64,000 nt of DNA. Origin: Puccinellia tenuiflora. Its lineage: Eukaryota > Streptophyta > Magnoliopsida > Poales > Poaceae. A program made the translations under genes and the position numbers. The notes under the pieces are model-generated. The model was not told where the DNA came from. It did no database searches and worked only from the letters and a program-made list of their open reading frames with translations. The DNA lies in assembly GCA_012064385.1 (NCBI GenBank), contig QRDG01001839.1:62001-126000 (forward strand), in the 5' to 3' direction. Positions 1 to 11,814 of this stretch are shown one piece after another; positions within the stretch are counted from its first letter, which is position 1; each line of letters opens with the position of its first letter.

Positions 1-802
1 ATCGAGGTGTTGTGTGCCGATGATGTATTTCGAACATGCCTGCCAATGTGTTTTGGCTGGGATTGGTAACCCCAGTAATCCTTGATTGTGTAGCATGACC
101 GGTTGCACAACGTTTCACTGTATAGCTCTGGGGTCAGGGCGCTACAGACATAGACGCCCACCAATGGCACTGGCTATGTCGGTTCCCTTCATCGGCTACT
201 CGCCACCTTATGTCGGTCTTGGGACGCCCCTGGCTCAGACCGTCATAGGCACCCCCGACGTACCCGCGCCAGATACCACCTCCCCAGAGGATAAGAGCAA
301 AGGACGAGGAGACAAGACAGCGGACAGGACACACATGCTCAGCGTGGCCACAGTGCGCCCTGTGACGCGTCCACCGTGCGTCCTGTGACGCGTGCACAGT
401 GCTGCACCCGTGCCGTGCATAGTGACAGTGGGCCACCACTTGTCCCCTGGGCTCCCCTTTATAAGGAGCACCAGGGGTAGCGCATAGAAGGGGGGAGGGG
501 CGGCACACCCGGCCGGACCCGGGTCTCATTTCTTCACAGCTCCTAGCGAGCCTTTCTTCCTCCTCTAGCAAAACAGCTCTAGGAGCAACCTTGTAACTCG
601 CATATACTTCACCTTATACAGATCAGACAAGCAGGAGTAGGGGTTTTACCTCCTCACGAGGGCCCCGAACCTGGGTAAATCTTGTGTTTGTATGTTCTTC
701 CGTGTGTGCTCGTCAGCGCGCTATCCCTCCCCGAATCCTCTAGCGTCCATCGGCCCCAAACTTAAGCCTACCCCTAGGCATCTGTCGTTCACCATGACGA
801 CA
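1..802. mobile_element. Partial LTR of a gypsy-like retrotransposon, cut by the window start
   Basis: GC-rich, with no sustained reading frame. A TATA-like motif (tttataagg, about 458-466) is followed by a leader-like stretch and then by text resembling grass gypsy LTR ends (cctcacgagggccccgaac, about 651-669). It ends in ...gacgaca at 802, matching the CA that closes LTRs. The left end is off the window, so I cannot tell a solo LTR from a 3' LTR or test for a target duplication. A promoter-like TATA on the plus strand suggests a plus-oriented LTR. Family not identified. Confidence 0.5.
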
Positions 803-890
803 AATGCGTTAAGGGAAAATAGTACCTCGGATTGTCATGTCAAAGAATGAATCTTCGGAAGAAGAATCACTCTCTGAAGGATTACTGCCC

Positions 891-953
891 GGAGAAGGAG
901 GGTCACTCTCTGGAGAAAGAGGCTCACTCTTTGGAGAAAGACGCTCACTATCT
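891..953. repeat. 21-bp tandem repeat, three units
   Basis: Three consecutive 21-bp units begin ggagaa(g/a)gaggg/c and differ at a few positions. They keep an open frame on the minus strand (809-1048) rich in Ser, Pro and acidic residues (SPKSEPLSPESDPPSPGS). I do not recognise a protein family, and the stretch may be low-complexity coding debris. Confidence 0.55.
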
Positions 954-1080
954 GAGGGATCAAGCACGATCAGTGGCACCTCTGGCTCCATTTTCGGCCT
1001 ACCAAAACATGAAAGAAAACAAAATGCAAATTCATTAGAAGTCAACACCTAACTCACCATCCAAAAAGGTGCATTGCATT

Positions 1081-1307
1081 GCATCACATCCTAAAACCTA
1101 ACCTAATCCAAACCCAAATCCACATCTTCACCAACGGAAACCCTAACCTAATCGAAATCCAAATCGACCTCCGCCGGCGAGCTACATGATCACATCCTAA
1201 AACCTAACCTAATCCAAACCTAAATCAACATCCTCACCATCGGAAACCCTAACCACTAACTCACCATCGGAAGCCCGAACCTAATCGACCTCTGCCGACA
1301 AGCTCGA
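1081..1307. repeat. Two direct repeats of about 107-120 bp
   Basis: The string cacatcctaaaacctaacc starts near 1085 and again near 1191. Both copies are followed by similar text ending in a GCCGRC(A/G)AGCT motif. Shorter ccctaacc words resemble plant telomere repeats, but the units are too irregular to be an interstitial telomere. Nothing coding is evident. Confidence 0.5.
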
Positions 1308-1417
1308 TGGAGGCCGAGTGATGGAGGCTACGGATGGAGCATAGAGATGGAGGCAAGGGATTGAGCTTAGGGATGGAGTCTTACCTCGTCCGCATCTCGG
1401 AGGCTAGGGATGGAGGC

Positions 1418-1505
1418 GGTCGGAGGAGGCTCGGCGACGGCAGCGGGGGTCGGAGGCGGCTCGGCGACGGCAGCGGCGGTCGGAGGCGGTCGGCGACGGC
1501 CGCGG
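1418..1505. repeat. 30-bp GC-rich tandem repeat, about three units
   Basis: Units of the form ggtcggaggMggctcggcga followed by cggcagcgg start at 1418, 1448 and 1478; the third is shortened. Overlapping open frames on both strands are by-products of the GC-rich repeat. The downstream stretch 1510-1900 holds no gene I can support. Confidence 0.6.
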
Positions 1506-2191
1506 ACGGCACGGGCTCCTCCGCCGACGAGCTCGAGGGCGGCGGTCGGGACGAGTGGGCGAGTGGGGGGAGTGGAGAGTGAACCGTCGGGACAGGAACG
1601 AGACGGGATTTAGAACAGGAATGGGACAGTGGGCCCCACTAACGGTGTTAACGGCGCGCCACGTTAGCCAGCCACGTCAACCAGCCAAAACAGCCCAAGT
1701 TTGCCCCAATACTGCTCAAATCGGTCCTAAACCACCCAAATCCAGTGCTAGGGGGTTATTTATCCGGTTTTGTGATTTTGAGGGTATAAATCGTACCAAA
1801 TTTGAGTTTGGGGTGAAATTGCTCCATTGAGTGGGATTGCCATGTATTTAAGGCCTTAGCCCATCAGCATACATAGGCCTTCCCGCGACTCAGAGACTGG
1901 CTTGATTTTTCTTGTAGTCTCCTCACGACACAGAGCAGAAGCGGCCATGGTCCATGGAGATTGGCTTAGGGCTTTAGCCAAGGAAACAAGCGCGAACTAC
2001 GGGGGAATCGGTGAAGTGTAGCAGTGCCGCTCCACCGCCTGCAGCCAGGGGTGGCCACTCGGCATCGCTGCAGCCTGTAGGCACGGCTGCACCGCACGAT
2101 GACGCACCGGCCGATAGTCCGGCAGCTGGTAAGCGAATCGAGCCAATTGATACTCTTTTCATATTTTCTAATTTCCCTGAACTAGTCTTCA

Positions 2192-2214
2192 ACCCGTGCT
2201 ACTGCACGGGCTAG
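2192..2214 (+). mobile_element. Possible Helitron 3' end (hairpin plus CTAG)
   Basis: acccgtgctactgcacggg forms a short GC-rich stem with a two- to four-base loop and is followed at once by CTAG and a T. Helitrons end in a hairpin plus CTRR before a host T, although the hairpin is usually about 10 nt upstream. No matching 5' TC end was located, so this is only a candidate. Apart from the repeats above, 1510-4498 has no gene I can support. Confidence 0.25.
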
Positions 2215-3089
2215 TAAATTATGAAAGAAAACATAGATTACTCGAGGCTCTAAATACATTTTTCCCATGAATTATTTTATTTTTAGACCATAATATAGAA
2301 CAAATAGAGGAGTACGTTTTGAGAGATGATGATTCTATACGCATATAATAGTTTGCTCCAGTTCGAGGTAGGGAAAAATATATTCTATTGGTTGAAGATT
2401 AGAGGGTGTATTACTACTGAGAAGCTCCAGTTTTTTCAATTAAATGAGTTACACTAAAACTTTAGTTTCGATTAATAGCTCAAAACGTTTCTATATGATG
2501 GACTACGTAAGCAAATGCATATTTGTGAAAGATTCCTTGCAGCAGATGCAAGCCGAATAAAAATCCAAATTGATATTTCGAAATTTCCATATAAAAAATA
2601 TGTGTGAATTTATTGATATTTTTAAGTAATATGGACCTTGAGAATGTGATACTTAATCGCTACAATGAAATTTGATGATTAGGAAAAAAGCGTTTTTTAT
2701 TTATTGTCGAGCTTTACTGCTTCTCATCTCAGGCAGGATTATTTAGGCAGCTATTAAAAACTACAGAGCACCTCCGTTTTGTAAGTAAAAATTATGTATC
2801 ATTAATTTAAATAAGCCATCAATACTGTTGAAACTTTTAGACAGCTACTCCCTCGAAGCATTTAATTTAACAAACGATCAGATTTATGCACACGCATAGA
2901 CAGAACTGATTTGTGAAACCTGAACGGAAACGTACATGCATGTCCAAAGTGAAACCAGAAACCAAGGAACCAATCCTTTTTTTTTTTGGAGCTAACCTAG
3001 CTAGCTTCAGCCGACAGGGTTCCTTGCAACACAGATGGAAACAAAACTGAAGATTGGATATCATGCAGAGAAGTACTAAGTACTGAGGT

Positions 3090-3395
3090 ATGGAACATAT
3101 CTGGAATCTGCAAACTCATCGTGCACATGATGTAAATTATTTTTTCCTTGTGGAAGATGGATCATTGATGGATCCTGGACCTGGAGAGGCCTTCATAGAT
3201 TTGGTCGATTGGACAGGAAGGCTAGATCCAACAGTTCAACCTATCAGAATTGAGATTTGTGTTCCTAAGCATGGACACATCGGATCATCCGCGGCGGTGG
3301 CTAAGCAGATTTCTTTTCTAGGACAGGCTGCACGCGGCCGCGAGATTGTATATTTTTCCGGGCAGCTGTGCTTGCCGCTGCGTGACAATATCTGA
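3090..3395 (+). other. Unrecognised open frame, possible gene fragment
   Basis: A 101-codon open frame (about residues 38-90 read DLVDWTGRLDPTVQPIRIEI and PKHGHIGSSAAVAKQISFL) has amino-acid composition more like coding sequence than its AT-rich surroundings. I do not recognise it. There is no promoter, intron or partner exon I can point to, and it may be a captured fragment inside a transposon. Confidence 0.25.
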
Positions 3396-4498
3396 ATCTG
3401 GTTGTTATTGAGCTTTCCCATCACACGCATCACTGTATCTCATGGAAACCACCAGATCTTAGTCCTGCTGCATCCTCAATGTGCCATTGCTCGTCCATAC
3501 TGGAAGCTCTGGGTGTAGGCCAACTGCCGCGTCGCCGGCTTGCATTGGGCCTTGTACGCCGCCGAGGACGGCAGCGAGTGCTTGTAGTGCTGTATGGTTG
3601 GCAGCGAGTTCTTCCCCACATCGAAGCGCCGGACGCCGGAGCACATAACGCTATCTTCTTCGGTGCACGTGCATCACCTCGCCGCTGAAATCTGCACCTG
3701 CATGCAAAGCCAGAGGAAACTATCAATCTATTCGATTCTGCTGAGTCAGAGCGAAAGCGTTTAAACTAATGACTTCAGATCAAAACTGTGCGCCTCGTCG
3801 TTTCTTTTGCTCGTGCATGTGCGATACTTTCAAAAACTTCCTAGTCACGTCCTACCTACCTACATCAGTGAAGAGATATGGATGAATGGATTGGATAGAA
3901 ATCACGTGGATACCTAACCTGCTGATGGGAAAGACACATCATCCTCAATAACTGAATTTATGCATTGTTCTCATCCCTGCAAGAATTATACCACTGGCTG
4001 TAGCCTGCATGTATGACTAATTAGTGCGATTTCAGATCCATCAAAAAATAATTCATGCATAGTGCATGGGACCCATGTATACTAATTGTATATTTCTAAT
4101 ACTGATCGTTCTTTTCATTGGCTTTGTAATCTCAATCGACATGAATTTTTCTAAAATTTAGAGATTAGCTTACCTCTATCAGCAAGTAGAGAGCGCACGC
4201 TGCAGGCGGAAGGCTGAGCATATACTTGTCGGAGAGATTGCGCCAACTTCGGCCGTCGTTTCCGGCCGGCGAGCAATCAGCACCATGATGTGATTTCTCC
4301 ATGTTTCCGCGTGCGCTGGGTCAAGACCTGGATGGCATTGCCCTTTAATTCTTCATGGTTAATGTTGTCGCTAGATGAAGGAAGCAGGTGCAGCCCGCAC
4401 CAAGACATCAGGTTGGGTACGTCTCATTATTTCCATTTAAAATCAAAAGACTCCAGGTTACGTACGCCTTCTTGTTTTATCGTTACCTAACTACTTTA

Positions 4499-4825
4499 GG
4501 GCATGTACAATGGGGTGATGTCAGCCTTCTTTTAGAGATGCCACGTTGGATTTTTGCTTAGTTGGAGGAGAGAGAATGAGGGAAGAGAGGATTGTCTTAC
4601 CTTAGCTAAGAGATGATCTCTTAAATATTAAGAGAAGGATATTTTGTCCATTGTACCACATGCCTTCTCTTATTAAGGCAATTTCATACTAAATTTAGTT
4701 AATTCTCATTAATTGCTAGAGATAACAATAAGAGATAACGCATTGTATGACCGATATTTATTGCCTTCTCCAAATGACGTGAAGGTCTAAGAGAAGATCC
4801 GTCTTCCCTAGCATTGTACATGCCC
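4499..4825. mobile_element. Tourist-type MITE with TTA target duplication
   Basis: A 327-bp AT-rich segment starts with gggcatgtacaatg and ends with its inverse cattgtacatgccc. TTA lies directly on both sides (4496-4498 and 4826-4828). Inverted termini plus a 3-bp TTA duplication define a Tourist (PIF/Harbinger-derived) MITE. It has no coding capacity. The MITE at 55081-56610 shares the GGGCAYRTACAAYG-type terminus, so both may be mobilised by the same kind of transposase. Confidence 0.9.
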
Positions 4826-4828
4826 TTA

Positions 4829-5513
4829 GTACGTTGTAATTCAAGAGTCCAGGTTACAAACGTTTCACTGTTTTTTCTCTCTTTGCATGACACGTACAAC
4901 TTGAGGTGAGGCTATCCTGTCAGATTATTTTTCGTCAGCTTGCACGTGGCCGGGTAAGATTTACCGAAGCGGTAAGACAGACCCATATTGGAGGGATTAA
5001 TATTCTTTCCCTTTGCGTACAATAATCAAGTTAACGTGTCTACGTTACGTCTTTTGTGACATAAAAATTAATGAGTTTTTAACTAATCCTAGCCATTAAT
5101 TATAGATCTGATTGCCATAATTATTCTAATGATGTGGATTAACGTGGTGCCTCGTATGGTGCCTTCAATTAGTAAATATAAGATAAGATAGCTAGTTTTC
5201 TTTCTTTTCCCACATTTTATGTTATCAATTTGACAGCATGGAGGGTTGCTTACCGAATCTGTTTTCCAGTTTGGCACAGCCGTGGGAAAGACCAAATGTC
5301 CAAATATAAACAATTGATCTTGTCTTGAAACGAAAGAAAGATGACATTGGAAGTAAAAGACGATCCTTGAGCAAAAACAAGTGATCTTTTGCCCTTGCTT
5401 GAATTGGAATAACAGCAACAAAACCACGATGAAGGATAGCACACATAAACAGGTTATTTTTTAAGGTTTATAATTGCTCTGTTATAGCTTTGCCCGCCCA
5501 AGAATTTTTTCAA
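4829..5513. other. AT-rich stretch with no recognised gene
   Basis: No supported gene or repeat. Short open frames on the minus strand (5089-5446) lack recognisable motifs. The right edge is the hAT-like terminus at 5514-5525. Confidence 0.5.
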
Positions 5514-5525
5514 GCTCCGCCACTG
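5514..5525. mobile_element. Lone hAT-like terminal inverted repeat
   Basis: gctccgccactg is the inverse of CAGTGGCGGAGC, the same terminus that opens the hAT element at 62707. No partner end was found to the left, so this looks like the right end of a truncated or rearranged hAT element. Confidence 0.4.
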
Positions 5526-5655
5526 GCAAGAGGACTGACCTGCTGCATGCGTGTGCGCGTTCCAGTGGTGCTCCTTGCTCGTGTACGCGACCTTCTGTTC
5601 TCCTGTATGTATGCTTGGCCGCGAGCCCGTGCAAGCGGCCGGGAAGAACCATTGA

Positions 5656-6995
5656 GGCGGCCGTCGAGACCTGGAGGAATCCGTGAAGGGTCACCGAGGG
5701 TTCCGCTCTCCTCCTCCCCTAGCTAGGGTTCTGCTCCCGCCGCCCCAGGCCCTCCCCTCTCCTCCCCTCCCTCCCTCCCCTTCCCCCTTCCTCTCCCGCG
5801 TCCGCGCCGCCCCCGCGGCGGCCGGCGCGGGCTCCCTTCCGCCCCGTCCCAGCTCCCTCCTTCCGTAGAGATCCTTCCGCCGCCGTCGGCGAGGGCCACC
5901 CGTTTTCTGCCCGCGTCCAGAAGCGTTGCGCGGGGCGGCGTCTTCCGGCGGCGGTGCACTCAGGGTGGCGGCGGCCCGGCCCTGCGCGGCGGGGTGGCGG
6001 CGGAGCAGCGGGGACTACGTGACGCGGCGGGGCGACGCCGTGGCGCGGCAGGCGGCGGGCAGCAACTCTGGCCGCCCCGGTTTGGCCCAGATCTGGGCCT
6101 TACGGGGCCCATCTAGGTCTGACAGGTGGGCTGGCCCGATGCACGGCTCGTGCTGCAGATGGTGGCGGTGTAGCGCGTGCAGGGGATTAGTGGTGATGGT
6201 GGCTGGCCTGTTGCAGCGTGGCGACGGACTTAACGGGCCCATCCAGGGCCCGGCTGGACCCTATTGGGATTGGCCTACCCCTGCAGTGTGGCAGGCGGTC
6301 GGCCTAACCTAACTGGGACCGGCATGTCCTGTGGCCGCGTCCGGTCGACTACCGCCATCGGCGGTGGAGGAAGTTCCCTCCCGCGCAGCCGCCATCCTGC
6401 TGATCCCGAGCCTTGTTACTTCTCGCATTCGTTTGTCAGACTGCGTGATGCTTGCTTCGGAGAGACGACGATGGGGCTCGGTGACCGTGGCGGCGCATGT
6501 TGGTGGGCGGCGGGTCTGGTGGCGTTGAGGCCTCAGCCTCGCAGGGCTCCTATGCTACGGATTGTCCGAGGGCGGCGGATAGGGTTTTTTCGGGAGAAAT
6601 ACTTGTCGGCACACCCGACACCGATGCGGTGCTGCCTGTGGGTGGCACCTCCCCTTCTTGAAGGGCGTCGTGGCTACCCTTCGTCCGCCTCCCTTAGTAT
6701 ACCGGGGGAAACCCTAGGACCAGTGCGCTGGTCCGGGCAGCAGCGTGAGCTCTCCTTCTTGAAGGTGTTGCTTGGTACTTGATGATTCGGTGCTCGGAGC
6801 GCGGTGGTACTCCTTCGGTGGGCGCAACGGTTGCGGGCCTCTGTAGTTTAGTCAATCCGCCTATGTCTCCATTTTGTTTGTTTTTCTTTTTCTTTGGGCG
6901 TTTGTGTTTGCTTGCTGTTGCCCCAGCTTGCGTGGTGTGGCGTTTGTATTGTTGGTTGTTGCTTTATTTATAAAGCGGGGCGAAACCCTGTTTCG
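5656..6995 (+). mobile_element. Non-coding retroposon, copy 1, with 16-bp target duplication
   Basis: cgggaagaaccattga is duplicated exactly at 5640-5655 and 6996-7011. The 1,340 bp between is GC-rich, carries no convincing protein, and ends ataaagcggggcgaaac then cctgtttcg without poly(A). The 3' half is clearly related to the inverse of 55160-56387 (shared strings include accgggggaaaccctagga and ccttcttgaaggg). A long exact duplication of this length indicates target-primed reverse transcription. The 3' end resembles those I associate with grass LINEs, so this is probably a non-autonomous LINE-dependent element; that link is inference. Confidence 0.8.
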
Positions 6996-7724
6996 CGGGA
7001 AGAACCATTGACAGGTGGAGCGGGTGTACCGTCGGACGTCGCCGTGGAGGAAGGTTTTCCCTGGCGATATCGACACAAATTTGAATGGTTGACGGCCATC
7101 TAAGCCTACCTTGGGTTGATCTGGAAACTGGAGTGAACATGGGAAGAAGACACAGCTCTCTGAGATTTGCGTGGACACGGCTATGCGTCTCTCCGGTCTC
7201 GTATGATTTTTCTCAGGAAAAAACCGAGACCAAACAGTAAGGGCAGTGCTGAGCGTCCCCGGGGGATTTGGGGCAAAAATCCCCCGGGTCGAGCGCTTGA
7301 CACGTGTCCCGTACGCTCTCGCTGATGGCCACGACTGCTACGAACATGCGAGTCTCGCTCTATTTGCACGGACAACACAAGAAAAATCCCATCTTGAACC
7401 ACCGGTCACCTACAACTCCGCCCGCGCCATCTGACGATGCTCGACAACAGAACTGGGCGTTGGGCGCAGCTCCGCCGTGAGGCCGGCGGCGAGGAGCACG
7501 TTGTAGTGAAGACCGCCTCGCCGGAGAAGACGTCGATTCAGGGCGGCATCATCGACGGCCCCTGCAGCAACAGCAGCGACGAACCTTGGCACCGGGTCAT
7601 TGGCTGGCAGCACCGCCGGCACCCGGTTGCAGTTTTCCAACTCCGGCCATCCCTCAACACTGCTCGGCGGCGCTGCCATTGACTGCTTGAAAACCGTAGA
7701 AAGTTCTGCTACAAACCTTATATC

Positions 7725-8040
7725 GATTTGCATTAGAAGCAGAAAGAAATTGCTACAAAAATCTAAGGATTTGCATCTCTGGGTAGTAAATTGCATTCTA
7801 TAAACAAGAAATTTGCTACAATTGTTCGACGAATTTGCATTAAAATGGGAAAAAATTGCTACAGAACTTTCAAACATTTGCACAACATCAAGAAAACATG
7901 TATCAAATAACAAATTTGCTACGACTGTTCTGTGGATTTGCATCAAAAGGGGAAAATTATGCTACAAAAGCTTTCAAAATTTGCACAACATAAAAAAAGA
8001 CAAAAAAATCATCAAATTGTTTTGCTCTCGCAGCCATGGC
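7725..8040. repeat. Degenerate tandem repeat of alternating TTTGCAT and TTGCTAC
   Basis: The words (a/g)atttgcat and aaattgctac alternate about every 45-60 bp, with a suggestion of a 104-bp higher unit (7830-7933 against 7934 onward). The copia element inserted at its right edge. No coding function is evident. Between 7012 and 7725 I see no supported gene. Confidence 0.5.
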
Positions 8041-8045
8041 AGCAC

Positions 8046-8263
8046 TGATGGCCCTCGATCTACACCTGCACGAGAATATCGAGAGGAACACGAACACAAC
8101 ACATGCACGCGGCACAGATTGGATTGCTACATGTCCGTGTCGGACGTTTGGTTTCTTATTGCTTTTTTCGAACTAGGGTTTACAGGGGGTATTACATGTA
8201 TATATATAGGACTAGGGAGGAGTCCTTGCACAACACGACTTGCCGTCGTGCTTAAACCCAACA
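8046..8263 (-). repeat. 3' LTR of the copia element
   Basis: 218 bp, partner of 25818-26035. A purine-rich stretch on the minus strand (cttagggggtgat, 8264-8276) adjoins it and is the likely polypurine tract for plus-strand priming. Confidence 0.95.
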
Positions 8264-8286
8264 ATCACCCCCTAAGCACGACGTGC

Positions 8287-10427
8287 CTACTTCACAGCTT
8301 GGACGCCTATCCTCTCGCGCATCTCCAAGAACTTTAGTCGCCCCAAAGACTTGGTCAGAATATCTGCAAGCTGATCATCGGTGCATACGTAGTTGACTTC
8401 CATCCTCTTCTCTTCCACACACTCTCGTATATAATGATACTTTGTATCTATATGCTTACTCCTATCATGATGCACTGGATTCTTGCATAGAGAGATAGCA
8501 GACTTGTTGTCAACATACAACACCACTCCTTCTGGCTCTTGGTTTGTAAGATCACCAAGTAGACGGGCTAACCACACACCTTGACGTGCTGCGGTAGCTG
8601 CTGCAATATACTCCGCCTCACAGGATGATTGTGCCACGACTTTCTGCTTCTGTGATGCCCAGCTCACTAAATTTCTCCCATGGAAATATGCGATACCCGA
8701 AGTACTTTTACGGTCATCTATATCTCCTGCCATATCACTATCGCTGTAGCCATGCAGCTTTACTTTGCCTCCTTCATCCCTTGCATAAACACAACCGAAG
8801 TTGGTGGTTCCTCTCACATACCGAAGTATATGCTTTACAACACTCATGTGCTCAGTTGTGGGTGCCTCCATATAGCGACTCACAATACCAACCGAATATG
8901 CTAAATCAGGCCTGGTGTTAACCAAGTATCTCAGACTCCCAACTATACTTTTGTATTCGGTTGCATCAACTTCTGGTGCTTCACTTCTCTTACTCAATCT
9001 CAATCGAGGTTCCATAGGTACCTGAGACAGATTGCAAGCCTCCATGCCACACTTTTCAAGAATTTTCTTTGCATAAGCCTCCTGACACAGTGTAATAACA
9101 CCCGGTTTCTGCTGTACCTCTATGCCAAGATAATAACTAAGCAGTCCCAAATCACTCATCTTGAATAGTTCTTTCATCTGCAGCTTGAAATTTGCAACTT
9201 CTCCTTCATCAGCACCTGTAATCAACAAATCATCAACATAGACACCAACTAGTAGATGATCTGCCTTTTTTCCTCGCTTGTACATAGCATGTTCAAGTGG
9301 ACACCTTTCAAACCCAAGTGATATCAACGTGCGATCAAGCTTCATATTCCATGCACGAGGTGCTTGCTTTAGGCCATACAAAGCTTTTTTCAACTTCAAC
9401 ACCTTGTGTTCAGCCCCTTCTTCAATGTAACCAGGTGGCTGTTTCACATAGACCTCCTCCTCTAACTCGCCATTAAGAAACGCCGTCTTCACATCCATAT
9501 GGTGTAATTTCCACGCCTCCTGTGCTGCGAGTGCAATTAGCAGCCTCACTGATTCCATACGTGCAACCGGAGCAAACACTTCTTCAAAGTCAATTCCTTG
9601 CTCTTGTACATAGCCCTTTGCAACTAGCCTTGCTTTATGCTTGATCACCTTTCCCTCGGCATCTTTCTTCAGCTTATATACCCACTTGAGTCCAATTGAC
9701 TTTTGCCGTTGGGAAGATCAACAAGACTCCATGTCTCATTGTCACGAATTGATCCCAACTCTTCATCCATCGCACGACGCCAACATGCTACCGTATTGGC
9801 TTCTTCAAATCTGGTCGGTTCTTCATTTTCTGTTAGAAGACAGTGACCTCTCCCTCGTCCTCCTTTCTTTGGTGCTCGGACAGGGTTTATCGTGCGTAGA
9901 ACCTCTTCTGGATATAACTCCAACACCGGCCGTAGCTTCTCAGGTGTAGGCGGCCGTGTTCTCGTCGGAGGAGCTGCTGGTACCTCCGTCCTTGGCGTAT
10001 CCGGGACGTCCTCTGCCGTGGCTGCGCTCCCGGACTGATTTCCTGCCTCGGCAGTGTTTTCTGCCGAACCAGCTGCTTCTGCTGCCGCGGCAGCGTTTTC
10101 TGGCAATTTCTCTGCCGCGACAGGGGATGCTGTCGTGACAGTAACTTCACCGTTTCCTGCCGTGGTAGTGTTCCCAGCAGCAGGCGTCCTCTGCGACTTG
10201 AAGGAGGATCCCTCGCCGCCACATGACCCGTCGCCGTCACCACCACGCGCCGTTGGTGTTCCTGATTCACCATGATCATCTCCACGTTCACCCTGCTCAA
10301 CATAGCTATAAGTAACATGAAAAATTTCATTAGTTTTTGGCTGGTTGGACTCTGTTGCATCCCAGTTCCATGATCTGACCTCCTCGAAGACCACGTCGCG
10401 CGTCACGCATACCCGCTTGGTAGTGGG
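8287..10427 (-). pseudogene. Copia reverse transcriptase and RNase H, C-terminal part of polyprotein
   Basis: Continues the polyprotein on the far side of the gypsy insertion: TTKR, a long Ala/Glu/Thr-rich linker, then the reverse transcriptase with DVKTAFLNG, LYGLKQAPRAW and the catalytic YVDD (near 9235), followed by RNase H (DNKSAISL, HIDTKYHYIRE). A one-base deletion near 9700 (NGKS to IGLKWVYK) breaks the frame before the polymerase. From about 9690 to 8287 the frame is open, so the catalytic domains themselves look undamaged. Confidence 0.93.
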
Positions 10428-11508
10428 TGTCGGAGATTGTCCCCGGGAACTAGGGGTGTCTCCAAGGTATCATGTAAGGGGCTGAACACGGAGTCAAACA
10501 ATCCACAACGTGCTCCGGTGACAGTGCTCGTCAGGTTCGCTGCGGACGACACTGCAGAGATTGACACAAGGTATTACCCAGGTTCAGGGCCCTCTTGTTG
10601 AGGTAAAACCCCTACGTCCTGTTTTCGTGTATTGCACTGCTTGGAGAGTTTTACAGTACAAGGAGAGCTTGTCGAGCTCTGGGTGGCTAACAATGGCTAC
10701 TGGCTGATCTCCAGATCTAGGGTTAGGGTTTGCTAGAGCTGCACTAACCGAAGATCGAGCCAGGAATCGAACCCTTTGCTAGGGCGCGCTCCTCCTCCTT
10801 TTATAGGCGCCCTGGGCCTCTTCTGCCCAAACATTTGGGCGGGAAGGGCTACCACATGGCGACGAAGGAGGAGGCGCGGTGCACCGTAAAGGTGAGGTCT
10901 ACCATAAAGGTAAAGATCGTGGACGCGGTCCACGGCAGAGGAACGGCGTCACCAAAGCTGAAAAGGGGCACCGACCAGCTGGACAGCGGGCTGGCGCTTG
11001 CCGAGGTGGGAGGTGACCCACAGTGACGTCGTCCTTGGAGCGTAGCTGCAGACTGTTCCCTTGTCACCAAAGAGGCAACACTCGTTGTCCGCTTTGCTTG
11101 GCTCCGCTTTGTTGACTGCTTTATACATGGAAATGGCAACTGCGGCGTTGTCGTCATCGCGCGTAGGCACGCGCGTCACTCTGCACACGGCGCAGAGCCC
11201 ATGTGCGCTCTGCCGCGGGGGCAGAGATGGCTTCACGAAGAGAGCGCTTCGCGAGGCGAAAAGCCTCGCCAAGCCCTTCAGCTTGGTCCTTGGCAGAATT
11301 GCGGGCGGCGTCGGCGACGCCTTGTCGAGGAGCGATCCCTCGCCGAGGGAAAGAACCCTTGGCGAGGAGAAAAAACCCTTCGCGAGGGGAGAAAACCTCG
11401 CGAAGCTCGCCAGGCTTGGAGAGCCTGGTCCTTGGCGAAAATCATCCAAAGAATCTTGTGGGCCCTGGCAGGCCGGCCCGTGGTACCCTGGTTTCCACTG
11501 TGCCGACA
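10428..11508 (-). repeat. 3' LTR of the gypsy element
   Basis: 1,081 bp, partner of 22375-23453. The adjoining minus-strand sequence ggcccgggggctac (11509-11522) fits the polypurine tract that primes the second strand. Confidence 0.95.
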
Positions 11509-11814
11509 GTAGCCCCCGGGCCTGCGATGGGCACGCCGAGGCCCATGGACGAAGGTGAAGCGTCGAGGGGCCAAAGATGCCTGACAGGGCCGCGACACGT
11601 GTCACGCAGCGGTTGCGCCCGCGGCCACGACCTCCTCGGCTCCAACGGGCGACGTGGCGGGGCCCGCCACGACTCGAGTGCTGGTCAATAAAGCCTGGGC
11701 GCGCAGGCGGCGCCCATTACTTCTCCCGTAACTCCTCCGCACACTTCTCCCCACGCCTCCAATCTCTCCAGAGAGCTCCAATCTCCAGAGCACTCCTCTT
11801 CTTCTCCGGCGACC

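Noticed and set aside
1081..1310. Interstitial telomere repeat (ccctaacc words)
   Set aside because: Only scattered near-matches within longer irregular repeats; no tandem CCCTAAA array.
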